Shown piece by piece: positions 41,449 to 50,307 of a stretch of 50,307 bases of DNA. Under the pieces are notes generated by a model. The model searched no databases. It was not told where the DNA came from and saw nothing but the letters and a program-made list of their open reading frames with translations. Origin of the DNA: Deltaproteobacteria bacterium (GTDB lineage: Bacteria; Myxococcota; B64-G9); contig JAFCZJ010000024.1 in the NCBI GenBank assembly GCA_019314375.1, positions 1 through 50,307 of the forward strand, written 5' to 3'. Each line of letters opens with the position of its first letter. Position 1 is the first letter of the stretch. A program made the position numbers and the translations under genes.

Positions 41449-41468
41449 ACTAGATGAGGAGAATCACG

Positions 41469-42508
41469 ATGAGGATCGCTAGCCTGTTCGCTTGCTGTCT
41501 CCTCGGAGCCCTGGCCTCTGCTTGCGCCGCCTGGCTGGGCGATATCCCGCAGATCAAGCTCAACCAGAAGCGCAGCGCCGAGCACCCGGTCCAACACGCG
41601 CCCGCCACCCTCTATGTGGAGAAGCCCGAGGTGCTGGACCTTGACGAGGAAAAAGATTTCACCCCCCTCATCGAGAAGTACAGCCAGGTTCTGCCGCGGC
41701 GTATTGCCGAGTACGCCTGCGCCCGGAACGCCTTCGCCCGCTGCATGGCGGGTTTGCGGGGACCATACTGGGAGGGATGCTCCCCCCGCTCCTCGGGATC
41801 GCCTGGTCCTTGCCTGTCTGCTGTGGCTCCTGCGACTACCGAGTGCAGTGGGCGCTGCATTCACCCTCCGGTGAGCAGCTCTGGCAATCCGAAGTGGTGC
41901 TGGGCTACGGACTAAGTTCCTGCTGCGACAGCGATCGTTTTAAGGAGGTAAGCGAATTTTTGGGCGAGGCGCTCGACGAGGCCCTGCCCGGGATGAGCAA
42001 CGCCGCGCGCGGGGCCGAAGAGTTGGCTGCCAAGGCGCGGGTGGCCGGGCTCGCCGAAGTAGCTCCCCCCGCGCCGACCCTGGAGCCCGGGACCAGACGC
42101 GAGGTGCTGGCCGTTTTCGACATCCAGGACGTGAACGGTCATCTTGAGGAGAAGGAGCTCTCCCAGTTGACCGCCTTTCTGGCGACCGCCATGGCGACCA
42201 CCGGCAAGTTCAACGTGGTTCCGCGGGAGCAACTCAGGGAGCGCCTGCTGGACGAGAAAAGGGCGAGCTATCGGCAATGCTTCAACAACGCCTGCCAGAT
42301 CGAGCTGGGCAAGGCCGTGGCCGCGGAGAAAACCTTAGCGACCCAGCTCCTGGAAGTGGGCAAAGAATGCGCGGTGGTGGCCAATCTCTACGATCTGCAC
42401 TCAGAAACCTCCTCGGCTGCCGCCATGGTGCAGACCGGCTGCGAGAAAGGAAAACTAATGGGTGCCATGAAGCAGGTAGCCGAGCAGATCGCCGCCCAGA
42501 TGAAATAG
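41469..42508 (+). pseudogene. Frameshifted lipoprotein gene (TolB/CsgG-like C-terminus)
   Basis: ATG 41469 follows GAGGAG. The first part has a signal peptide with lipobox A-S-A-C and runs in one frame to about 41760. The continuation, to 42508, is in another frame: TILGGMLPPLLGIAWSLPVC follows the break, then VLAVFDIQDVNG, FNVVPREQLRERLLDEKR and CQIELGKAVAAEKTLA. These are hallmarks of deltaproteobacterial lipoproteins that sense or set up TolB/CsgG-like domains. The break is at GGGG (41758-41761): one extra G would restore one 347-residue protein. It may be a sequencing error or a real single-base deletion; the rest of the gene is intact. Confidence 0.75.
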
Positions 42509-42687
42509 AAGGAACCCAAAAAATAGCAAAAAACAGAAAAAACAGGGACGGAGGTCCTGATTCGGATATCTGTTGTCTTTTTATTGGATTCGGATGGGGA
42601 GATGGATCTCTCAATATTCTTGTGATCTTTCGCCTATTTCTGAGAGAAACTGGCCTGTAAAAAATGACCGCCGGACACGCTTGCCCG

Positions 42688-42716
42688 TTGACTTAGTGGT
42701 CCTGAAGCATTAGAAA
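42688..42716 (+). promoter_or_regulatory. Candidate promoter for the OB-repeat lipoprotein gene
   Basis: TTGACT (42688-42693) and TAGAAA (42711-42716) are 17 bases apart, 58 bases before the ATG at 42775. The -35 matches five of six positions. The 180 bases before it hold A-rich sequence and no gene. Confidence 0.55.
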
Positions 42717-42774
42717 TGGTGTGCGCCTTTCACGGTGCCATGGAAGCGTCAATAATCCCCTTTCGGAGGTCTTC

Positions 42775-45700
42775 ATGCGAGCATTCAAGTTTATCAAATT
42801 CTTGGGCATTTTCGCCTTGGCTCTGAGTTTGTTCACCTACCTGCCGGCCTGTGGCGGTCGCGGCGACGACACGCCCGACAGCGGCACCGACCAAGGAAGC
42901 GGCGACTACGATCCGGGCACGGACATCACCATCAATGCCATCCAGAACCCGGCCCACGAGGACTATCACGCGGAAGGCGACCCGGTCCTGGTTCGCGGCG
43001 TTGTGGTCACCTCGCCCAAGAAATCGGATGGTTTCTGGGTCGGCGAGCCCGAGGGCGGCGCTTACTCCGGTATCTTTGTCTACACCGAGAACATGAACAC
43101 CCAGCCGCCCGTGGGTATGGGCGACATCGTGGACATCCAGGGCGTGCATGCCGAGTACTACAACAGCTCGCAGATCGAGGCCACCCTGGTCACCGTGACC
43201 GGCTCGGGTGCCCTGCCGCCGGCCACCCTGGTCACCACGGCTGACATCTGTACACTTTGCGACCCACCCGCCGAACAATGGGAAGGCGTCTTGATCAAGG
43301 TCGAAAACGTGGAAGTGGCCAATGCCGACTTCGGTTTCGGCGACTGGACCGTGACCCCCGTGGGTGGCGGCGACGAGTTGGTCATCCAGGACGCGTTCGT
43401 GTCCAGCAGCCTCTATGATCCGACGGCCGGCTTTGTCTTCAGCTCACTTTCCGGCGTGCTGGATTTTAACTACAGCGAGTTCCGCCTGACCCCGACCACC
43501 TGCTCCGGCATGCTGAACGCCGACGGCAGCGCGGTCTGCGAAAGCGTGGAATGCCCCTCGGGCCTCATGACCATCGACCAGATCCAAAACAGCGGCCATG
43601 CAAGCTGGGCCGGTCCGGACTGCCCGGTCACGGTCAATGGCGTCGTGGTCACCACGCCCAAACTCGACGACGGCTTCTGGGCCAGCGACCCTGCGGGCGG
43701 TGCCTGGTCGGGCGTTTACGTGTTCACCGAGTGGATGGACACCCAGCCCCAGGTCAGCCCCGGTGACGTCATCAACATCCAGGGCACCGTGGCTGAGTAT
43801 TTCGGCAACACCCAGATCGCCGCGGATTCAGTCGTCGGTACCAGCACGGGCTCAATGCCCACACCCGTCGTGGTCACCCCTTCGCAGATTTGCACCTCCG
43901 GTGCAGGCGATTTGACTTGCGCGGACGGAGCCGACGCCGAAATGTATGAAGGTTGTTACGTTCAAATCGCGGGCGTGGAAGCAGCCAACGTCAACTATGG
44001 CTTCGGCGACTGGACCGCAATCGCCACCGGCGGCACCGACGAGGTTTTGGTCGAGAATCTCTTCGTCAGCTCGGACCTCTTCTCGCCCAGCGCCGGCTAT
44101 GCATTCCAAAGCATCAACGGCATTGTGAACTACAGCTACGACTACTTCCGCCTGGCCCCCACGGCCTGCGCCGACCTGATCAACGACCAGGGCCAAGAAG
44201 CCTGCTCCGGCAGCTCCGAATGCCCCACCGATCCGGTCACCATCATGCAGCTTCAAAACCGCGGCCTTGAGGATCGCGTGCCCGTCAACTGCGATGTGCA
44301 TGTCAACGGCGTGGTGGTCACGGCCACCCGCGCCTCGGGCGCCATTTGGGTGCAGGATCCCACGGCCATCGCCTGGGCCGGCATCTACGTCAACCCGGGC
44401 GACGTCGACACCAGCAGCCTGGCCGTGGGCGACACGGTGGATGTCTTCGGCACCTACGAGGAATACTTCAGCCTGAGCGAACTCTCCCTCTGGGCCGCCG
44501 ACGGCCATACGATCACGGCCACGGGTACGGGCACTGTGCCCGCGCCGGTGGTGATCACCACCAACCAGGCCTGCACGGCAGGGTCCACCATTGCCTGTGC
44601 CGACGGTGCCGACACCGAAATGTATGAAGGCATGCTGGTACAGATACAAGACGTGGTCACCACGCTCACCCCCTTGCTGGGCGACGACAACAACGACCAT
44701 GGCGACTTCGTCGTGGCCACCCCTTCGGTGGCCGAGGCCGATGTGGTCATCGGCTGGAGCATGTACCATGGCTACGCCTGCCCCGCGGGCAATTCGAATT
44801 GCACCGAAGACCTGCGTCAAATGGGCTTGCCCTTTGATTCGATCACCGGCGTGATGGATTTCTATTTCGGATTCTTCCGCATTCAGCCCCGACCGGGCAC
44901 GGCCGACTTCGTCGAAGGCACCTGTGATGAAGGCGACCAGGACTGCGACGGTGTCTTGGACGCAGAGGACAACTGCCCGACCGTCTTCAACGACCAGACC
45001 AACTCGGACGACGACACCCTGGGCGACGCCTGCGACAACTGCCCGGCCCTGGGCAACGAAAGCCAGGCCGACGGAGACGGCGACTTGCTGGGCGACGCCT
45101 GCGACAACTGCCCCGGCGTGGTAAACCCCGGTCAGGCCGACATGGATGATGACGGTGAGGGCGACGACTGCGATCTCGACATCGACGGTGACGGCATTGA
45201 GCAGGGCGACGGCAACAACCCCTGCACCGGCGGTGCCACCACCAGCTGCGACGACAACTGCCCCTACGCGGCAAACGCGGACCAGGCCGATGAAGACAGC
45301 AATGGCCTCGGCGATGCTTGTGATTTCGACGCGCATCTCTTGTTGACCGAGGTTTGTGTCTCGCCTACCGATGGCGAGTTCATCGAAATCCACAATCCCT
45401 CCGGCCAAGCGGTCGCCCTGGACAACTACTACCTCTGGGACGCCACCCACGCCACCTCAGACACCTTCTACTGGCTGATCGCATCGGGTCTCACCATCAG
45501 CGAATATGACTTCATGGCCAAATTCCCGGCGGGCAGCTCCATCGCCCCAGGTGCCTATATGACCGTGGCCATCGCCGGCCAGACGGGTTTCAACACCACC
45601 TTCTCCGTGGACCCCGACTTCGCCTTGACCGGCGCGGTCAGTGGCAGCACTTTGGCCATGGAAGAGGCATTCGGCGGCTCCATCGGCGCCGGCCCACCCA

Positions 45701-46047
45701 CCCTCTCCAACGCCGGCGAAGTCGTCATTCTCTTGCATTGGGACGGCGCGAGCGATCTGGTCCAGGATGTGGACTACTTGCTCTGGGGCGACGGAGACGA
45801 GGCATCGGACAAAAGCGGCGTCACCGTGGGCGGCAGCACCTACTTGAACGACACGCCGGTTGGTGATCAAGAAGTGGTCGCCAACGACGGCCACTCCAAT
45901 GGAGACAGCTTCCAGCGCGAAGACCTCCTCGAAGGCACCGAAATCCTGACCGGTGGCAACGGCATCATCGGCCACGACGAAACCTCCGAAAACCTGGCCA
46001 CCACCTGGAAAGAAGCTGCTGTAACGCCAGGCGCGGCAACGCAATAG
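42775..46047 (+). CDS. Lipoprotein with three OB-like repeats, thrombospondin type 3 repeats and lamin-tail domain
   Basis: ATG 42775 follows GGAGGT and gives 1090 residues. The lipobox is L-P-A-C. Three repeats of about 215-220 residues begin at about residues 53, 268 and 491 (IQNPAH, IQNSGH, LQNRGL). Each holds a VNGVVVT strand set with a GDxVxIQG turn, like OB-fold domains next to bacterial exonuclease/phosphatase or DUF5689-type proteins. Residues about 720-852 are thrombospondin type 3 repeats (DNCPALGNESQADGDGD), likely calcium-binding. A lamin-tail domain (LLLTEVCVSPTDGEFIEIHN) follows from about 855. No catalytic motif is seen, so it is probably a surface-binding protein. A strong terminator follows the gene. 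Confidence 0.88.
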   Translation: MRAFKFIKFLGIFALALSLFTYLPACGGRGDDTPDSGTDQGSGDYDPGTDITINAIQNPAHEDYHAEGDPVLVRGVVVTSPKKSDGFWVGEPEGGAYSGIFVYTENMNTQPPVGMGDIVDIQGVHAEYYNSSQIEATLVTVTGSGALPPATLVTTADICTLCDPPAEQWEGVLIKVENVEVANADFGFGDWTVTPVGGGDELVIQDAFVSSSLYDPTAGFVFSSLSGVLDFNYSEFRLTPTTCSGMLNADGSAVCESVECPSGLMTIDQIQNSGHASWAGPDCPVTVNGVVVTTPKLDDGFWASDPAGGAWSGVYVFTEWMDTQPQVSPGDVINIQGTVAEYFGNTQIAADSVVGTSTGSMPTPVVVTPSQICTSGAGDLTCADGADAEMYEGCYVQIAGVEAANVNYGFGDWTAIATGGTDEVLVENLFVSSDLFSPSAGYAFQSINGIVNYSYDYFRLAPTACADLINDQGQEACSGSSECPTDPVTIMQLQNRGLEDRVPVNCDVHVNGVVVTATRASGAIWVQDPTAIAWAGIYVNPGDVDTSSLAVGDTVDVFGTYEEYFSLSELSLWAADGHTITATGTGTVPAPVVITTNQACTAGSTIACADGADTEMYEGMLVQIQDVVTTLTPLLGDDNNDHGDFVVATPSVAEADVVIGWSMYHGYACPAGNSNCTEDLRQMGLPFDSITGVMDFYFGFFRIQPRPGTADFVEGTCDEGDQDCDGVLDAEDNCPTVFNDQTNSDDDTLGDACDNCPALGNESQADGDGDLLGDACDNCPGVVNPGQADMDDDGEGDDCDLDIDGDGIEQGDGNNPCTGGATTSCDDNCPYAANADQADEDSNGLGDACDFDAHLLLTEVCVSPTDGEFIEIHNPSGQAVALDNYYLWDATHATSDTFYWLIASGLTISEYDFMAKFPAGSSIAPGAYMTVAIAGQTGFNTTFSVDPDFALTGAVSGSTLAMEEAFGGSIGAGPPTLSNAGEVVILLHWDGASDLVQDVDYLLWGDGDEASDKSGVTVGGSTYLNDTPVGDQEVVANDGHSNGDSFQREDLLEGTEILTGGNGIIGHDETSENLATTWKEAAVTPGAATQ

Positions 46048-46060
46048 GAACAGACCTTCC

Positions 46061-46101
46061 TCCGCCCGGACCGGTGGGCAAGCCGGTCCGGGTGGATTTT
46101 T
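46061..46101 (+). terminator. Rho-independent terminator after the OB-repeat lipoprotein gene
   Basis: A 14-base stem with one G-T pair (TCCGCCCGGACCGG / CCGGTCCGGGTGGA) and an 8-base loop is followed at once by TTTTT (46097-46101). It starts 13 bases after the stop codon. This is the clearest terminator in the window. Confidence 0.9.
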
Positions 46102-46150
46102 AGATTGATCCTAAAAGACCCTCGCTTGCCCCTCAGAACAAGGAGAACCC

Positions 46151-48457
46151 ATGAAGTCGGTTGAAATCATCAGACCGCTTTCGCGCTTGGCCTGGTTGCT
46201 CTTAGTCCTTGCGCCCCTTGCTTGCACCTTGGAAACGGAACAAACCGAGATCGCGGGCACCACGGTTCGACTGAGCATCTTGCGCACCTCGGACATCCAC
46301 AGCCGCATGTTTCCTTACGACTTACAACCCAACAGCCACGACCAGGGCGACGGCCTCTTCACGGAGACCGCCCCTTACGGCGGTCTGGAACGCATCGCGG
46401 GCCTCATCGAGCGAGAGCGCAATCGTGGCGAACGAGTCATCTACCTGGACTCGGGCGATATCTTCCAGGGCGCGCCAATCTTCAACTACGGCGGCGGCGA
46501 GCCCGAATTTCGCTGGCTGAGCACCATCAAGGTCGACGCGGTGGTCGTGGGCAACCACGAGTTCGACAAGGGCGCGGCCAATTTGGCCATGCAGGCAGCC
46601 CAGTGGATCAACTACCCATTCCTGGCCGCCAACTACATCTTCGAAGACTGGACCCAGGACGAGAACATCGAGCTGGGCCGCTCCGTGGAGCCCTACACCC
46701 TCCTGAACGTCAAGGGCATTCGCTTAGCCATTATCGGTATGGGCGACATCGGCTCCATGTACTCGATCACCCAGGGCGGCAACTCCACGGGCATCAGCCC
46801 CATGGAAGCCAATGAGACGGTGCGGGCTTATGTGGAATTTTTGAGCCCGGCGGTGGATTTGATCGTGATCCTGAGCCACCTGGGCCTGACCGAGGATCGG
46901 GAGCTCACCGACGGCCACGAAATCTATATGACCAGCGGCAAGGACGTCGCGCCCTTCTTGAACCGCGCCGTGGACCCCTGGGTGCTTATGCGCTGCGAAG
47001 AATGCCCTTCGGGCATCAACAAGTACTGGATACCCGGCGTACGCGGCATCGACGTAATTTTAGGCGGTCATCTCCATATCCTGACCAAGCCCCCCATGTT
47101 GCTGACTGATCCGGCCGGCCGCAAGGTCGTCTTAGAGCATCCAGGCGCCTTCGCCAAATTCATGACGCGCTTGGACTTCATGGTGGCCATGCCCGCGGAC
47201 AACTACACCTGCGACACGACCGCGGGTCGCTGCATGCCCTTTGACCATTTTTCCGACGGCAAGACCTGTACCGCCGACACGGATTGTTCCATCGGCAAGA
47301 TGGCGCCTTACGGGGCGGAGATCGTGGCCCATACGCAGAAACTTTTTCCCATCGACACCCTCTGGTGCTTGGAACCCCGACCCCAGGACCGTTACGACGA
47401 CGAAGAAGCCTTCAGTTGGTACTCGCTGAAAGCCCTTTCCAGTTACTGCGACGCCCGGGGCCACGGACCCAGCCGCAACCTCTTACAACCTTACCGGGTC
47501 AATATGGAGCTGGACCCCCAATTCGATTTGACCCAGGTCTTCGGCTATGCGCCCAAGGCGGTGAACCGCAAGGACACGGCGGGCGGCGGCGATGCGCCTT
47601 TGGGCAACATCACCACCCTGGCCATGATGCGACGCAAGCGCGTGGAAGCTGAATTCTGCGTGACCAACACCCTGGGTATCCGCGACAACCTGTACAAGGG
47701 CGTCATCAACATGGAGACGATTTTCAACGTCTTCCCCTTTGAAAACACCATCACGGTCATGTACTTGAGCGGCCACGAGATCCAGGAAATGTACGATTTC
47801 ATCACCGAGCGTTCCAATGGTCGCGGCTGCCAAAGCCAGGCCCAAGTCTCGGGATCGTCTTTCACCATGAACTGCGGGCAGGTCAACCGCAACGACGCCC
47901 ACTACCCATGCAGCTCGGCCGAGGACTGCTGCCAATATCGTCCCGAAATTTGCGAGGCGGACTACGGGGGCACGGCCCAATGGCAATGCCAGGCGGGCTC
48001 TTGTTACAGCCATCCCGGCGAGGACATCCTGATCCAAGGCGCGCCCCTGGTCCTCAATGCCTCATACAAGATGGCCACCAACGACTACATCGCCAATGGC
48101 GGTTCGGGCTTCAAGGTACTGAAACGCAACACGACCAAGGTAAACACGGGCATCGCCATGCGCGACGCCTTGACCGAATACTTGGTCGGCTTTGACAACT
48201 GCAACGAGCTCTTGGCTGCCGATCCCAACACGGTGGATCCCTTTTCTCTGAGCTTTTGCCTGGATATCCGCGATGAAGCGGGCCAACGCAACATCCTGGT
48301 GCTCGGTGCTTGCACCTGCGGCGATGTCCTGGATGGCGACCCCAAGAACCGCTGCCGCTCCATCAATCCGGCCATCACCAAGTTCTGCGAGAATCCCTTG
48401 GACTATCCCGTCATCGTGGGCGAGTCCGATAATCGGATTTATCGGAAGGTCAACTAG
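46151..48457 (+). CDS. Exported 5'-nucleotidase / 2',3'-cyclic phosphodiesterase family protein
   Basis: ATG 46151 follows AAGGAGA. The 768-residue protein has a signal peptide with a possible lipobox (PLAC). The metallophosphatase domain has all metal-binding motifs: SDIHSR (near 48), DSGDIFQG (near 100), GNHEFD (near 134), LSHLG and GGHLH (near 305). The C-terminal nucleotidase domain (about 440-720) ends with DYIANGGSGF, matching the substrate-stacking loop region. Enzymes of this family strip phosphate from nucleotides in the periplasm to recover phosphate and nucleosides. A Cys-rich insertion at about 560-620 is unusual and may form disulfides. The next gene starts 2 bases after its stop, so it forms an operon with the Cys-rich exported protein. 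Confidence 0.92.
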   Translation: MKSVEIIRPLSRLAWLLLVLAPLACTLETEQTEIAGTTVRLSILRTSDIHSRMFPYDLQPNSHDQGDGLFTETAPYGGLERIAGLIERERNRGERVIYLDSGDIFQGAPIFNYGGGEPEFRWLSTIKVDAVVVGNHEFDKGAANLAMQAAQWINYPFLAANYIFEDWTQDENIELGRSVEPYTLLNVKGIRLAIIGMGDIGSMYSITQGGNSTGISPMEANETVRAYVEFLSPAVDLIVILSHLGLTEDRELTDGHEIYMTSGKDVAPFLNRAVDPWVLMRCEECPSGINKYWIPGVRGIDVILGGHLHILTKPPMLLTDPAGRKVVLEHPGAFAKFMTRLDFMVAMPADNYTCDTTAGRCMPFDHFSDGKTCTADTDCSIGKMAPYGAEIVAHTQKLFPIDTLWCLEPRPQDRYDDEEAFSWYSLKALSSYCDARGHGPSRNLLQPYRVNMELDPQFDLTQVFGYAPKAVNRKDTAGGGDAPLGNITTLAMMRRKRVEAEFCVTNTLGIRDNLYKGVINMETIFNVFPFENTITVMYLSGHEIQEMYDFITERSNGRGCQSQAQVSGSSFTMNCGQVNRNDAHYPCSSAEDCCQYRPEICEADYGGTAQWQCQAGSCYSHPGEDILIQGAPLVLNASYKMATNDYIANGGSGFKVLKRNTTKVNTGIAMRDALTEYLVGFDNCNELLAADPNTVDPFSLSFCLDIRDEAGQRNILVLGACTCGDVLDGDPKNRCRSINPAITKFCENPLDYPVIVGESDNRIYRKVN

Positions 48458-48459
48458 TT

Positions 48460-50042
48460 ATGTCACGATACAAGAAACTACTTTTTGCCGGCATACCCCT
48501 GACCTTCCTTCTGCTCGTGAGCCTGGCTGCCGGTCCCTGCGTGGAGGTTCGAAATCTTGACAACGGCCTGAGCAGCTTCCGCGTGACCATCACCGACGTC
48601 TTTGGTCCCACATCCGGCGAAGGATCAGCCCCCGCCCCCTATGCTTATTACACGGGCGACATCACCTTGACCTTTGACGCCGTGGCCATCGACAAACGCG
48701 GACAGGTCATGGAGGATTTCAGCGCAGACGTCGCCTTGAAAGTCACCCCTGGCGAGCTGAGCTTTCCGGGTTCTCGTGTGACCCTGACCAACGGCAGGGT
48801 GCAAGGGGCCACGGTTCAAGTGCGAAAAGTTTTCGGCCGGGTCAACCTCTGGTTGGAAGACCTGCGCTGGGTGCAGGGTGAAAACGACCGCGTGGGTATC
48901 TACATCTTCGACAACCCTGAACCCGATGATTACTATGACCTGCACCACAGCGAAGGCAGCTGGGCCGCCGGCGTGTCCAACACCATTCACTTTGACATCC
49001 CCACTTTGGCCCAGCTTCAATTCGACCCCTGGATTACAAAAAACGATGAATCTTCCTTGGCCGGCAACTTCGTTGAGCTGAAGACCCGGGCCACGGAGAC
49101 CGACCGGGGCTGCACCGACACACCGGGCGATCTGGTGGTGACGGGTATTTTCAACTCAGGTTTCTATGTGACCGATCTCGGCGATCCCTCTCCTTACCGA
49201 CATCTCTATGTCTACAACTACTCCTATCCGGATGACTTGCTGGTGGGAGACAGGCTGGATCGCCTTGCGGGCTCAGCTTCGGATTTCTCCGGTTGCACTC
49301 AGATCAGCTTTCCTGCCTGGACCAAGGCCATGGATTGCAGCAAAGACTCGGAGCCCTTCAGGGTAGAAGATCTGGACGCCATGGTCCCGCCCTCCTTGAT
49401 CACAACGGCGATTTGCCTGGAAGAATCGGGCGTCTCCGACGAGCACATGTGCGCCCATTCCAAAAGCAATTGGAAATCCCATTCACCGACGTAGAGGGTT
49501 CGCTGGCCAAGGAAGTGGCCTGTCGCGACAACTGCCTGAAACGCGATGGAGCGGTCGCGATCACCACAAAAACAGTGGTGGCCACGCCCGCGGTGATGCA
49601 AGCCATTTCCGAATACACCTGTAGCAACGACAGCGACTGCCCCGCCACCACTTCAGGACAGCAAAAATGCGGCAACTGGGAAGGCGAAGAGCTGGACTAC
49701 ACAGGCGTCTGTCGCACGGTCTGCCCCTGGGAAGAAACCATCGAAGGCATTCGGCCCAACTGCGTGGACGTGCGCGTAGGACCTGAACAGGTTTGCGCTG
49801 AGCTTTCCACCATGAGGCAGTACGGACAATTTGTGGTCGCCCTGGACGATGGCACAGGCCCGCTGATCAACATCGTCACCAAGGAGTCCCTGGTGGAATT
49901 CATCCCGGACGCCCAAGAAAACCTCGGCGTAAACATCCCATTCATCCAGGGCAACCTGCAGCAGGTGCGGGCGGCCCGACCCCGATGGATCGTCTACGTA
50001 GGCAAGTTGCCTAACGACTCGCCGGAGGTCATGAAGCCATGA
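48460..50042 (+). CDS. Exported Cys-rich protein of unknown function, frameshifted at 49462-49465
   Basis: The first frame, from ATG 48460, has a signal peptide (about 1-24) and runs to a stop at 49494. The continuation in another frame runs to 50042. One more A in AAAA at 49462-49465 would join them as HSKKQLEIPFTDVEG, giving one protein of 527 residues. The C-terminal part has Cys pairs (ACRDNCLKR, SEYTCSNDSDCPATTSGQQKC and VCRTVC), likely disulfides. The middle is beta-rich, with an OB-like stretch (GDLVVTGIFNSGFYVTDLGD). It lies 2 bases after the nucleotidase gene and ends 60 bases before the next exported protein. Function is unknown. The break may be a sequencing error or a real mutation. 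Confidence 0.75.
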
Positions 50043-50101
50043 CACGAACCAATTACCGAAATACTCAACGGACCGATAAGAACAACCAACGAGAGGCCCT
50101 C

Positions 50102-50307
50102 ATGAATCGCAAACCCGTATTCACCGCCGTTTTCGTCCTGATGTTGGGCTTGGGGATGGCCACGCCCGCCGTGGCCGGAGATGCCATGGACACCCGCCTG
50201 AGCTTCGTTTTCTCGGAGAACAACTTCTTTGCCGGCCCGGGCGAGACCCAAGTCAACAGCCCCGGCTTCGGCATCGGCGCGGACAAATCCAACACCCTCT
50301 TCTTCGA
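50102..50307 (+). CDS. Exported protein, 5' part, runs off the window
   Basis: ATG 50102 follows GAGAGG and starts a clear signal peptide (KPVFTAVFVLMLGLGMATPAVA-GD). An ATG at 50039 is in frame 21 codons earlier but makes a polar start. About 68 residues are visible before the right edge, with no stop. The mature start has Phe, Asn and Gly patterns (LSFVFSENNFFAGPGE), compatible with an outer-membrane barrel, but the evidence is thin. Confidence 0.75.
   Translation, partial: MNRKPVFTAVFVLMLGLGMATPAVAGDAMDTRLSFVFSENNFFAGPGETQVNSPGFGIGADKSNTLFF

Noticed and set aside
42509-42687. A-rich stretch after the frameshifted lipoprotein, considered as a small RNA or terminator
   Set aside because: No stable stem followed by a T tract was found, and no conserved element is recognisable.
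1-50307. CRISPR arrays, tRNA or rRNA genes, and insertion-sequence transposases
   Set aside because: No regularly spaced repeats, cloverleaf-like sequences or transposase motifs were seen on either strand.

Overview
The window reads as chromosome of a Gram-negative, high-GC bacterium of the Myxococcota / former Deltaproteobacteria type, possibly Bradymonadia-like. This is an inference from several signs: many lipoproteins with Asp-Ala-Gly-Thr linkers, Cys/Asp-rich MopE-like and thrombospondin type 3 repeats, a Myxococcus-type cysteine-rich repeat, a MYXO-CTERM-like C-terminal anchor, a CdnL/CarD-like protein and outer-membrane barrel proteins. No rRNA, tRNA or CRISPR array was seen.

Layout. 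1-9.5 kb: two tandem membrane proteins ending in a RING-like zinc module (one carrying a response-regulator receiver domain), uridine kinase, a ClpA/ClpC-type unfoldase, a secreted TPR protein, a calcium-motif lipoprotein and MutS2. 9.5-17.4 kb: an AAA/DUF4143 ATPase behind a twin palindrome, a nitroreductase, an NlpC/P60-like secreted protein, a small winged-helix-like protein, a membrane protein joining CarD-like, zinc-finger, TPR and dead-retropepsin modules, and two lipoproteins, one of them a formylglycine-enzyme-like protein on a DAGT/DAGL repeat linker. 17.4-18.2 kb is a repeat-rich non-coding stretch. 18.2-29.4 kb: ADP-forming acyl-CoA synthetase, a lipoyl-less E2 acyltransferase, a lipoprotein, a 1462-residue beta-helix surface protein, an amidase and an SGNH hydrolase lipoprotein.

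29.4-36.4 kb, minus strand, is the most interesting block: six tightly coupled genes (PqqD-like protein, ATP-grasp ligase, PLP-dependent decarboxylase, urea-transporter/M23-peptidase fusion, TPR beta-barrel protein, TPR protein). The first four junctions overlap by 1-4 bases. The content suggests an uncharacterised pathway in which a PqqD-fold protein guides an ATP-grasp/decarboxylase modification tied to an envelope machine.

36.4-42.5 kb is an accessory defence/conflict island, in part visibly lower in GC: an AbiEi/AbiEii-like type IV toxin-antitoxin pair with a visible operator, a RHH-antitoxin/MazF pair with a probable leaderless promoter, an RHS-tip toxin with a putative immunity gene, and a frameshifted lipoprotein. 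42.7-50.3 kb is an exported-protein cluster: an OB-repeat/lamin-tail lipoprotein with a strong terminator, a 5'-nucleotidase-family protein, a frameshifted Cys-rich exported protein, and the start of a further exported protein cut by the window edge.

Two genes carry single-base frameshifts, each at a four-base homopolymer. Both could be sequencing errors or real mutations.
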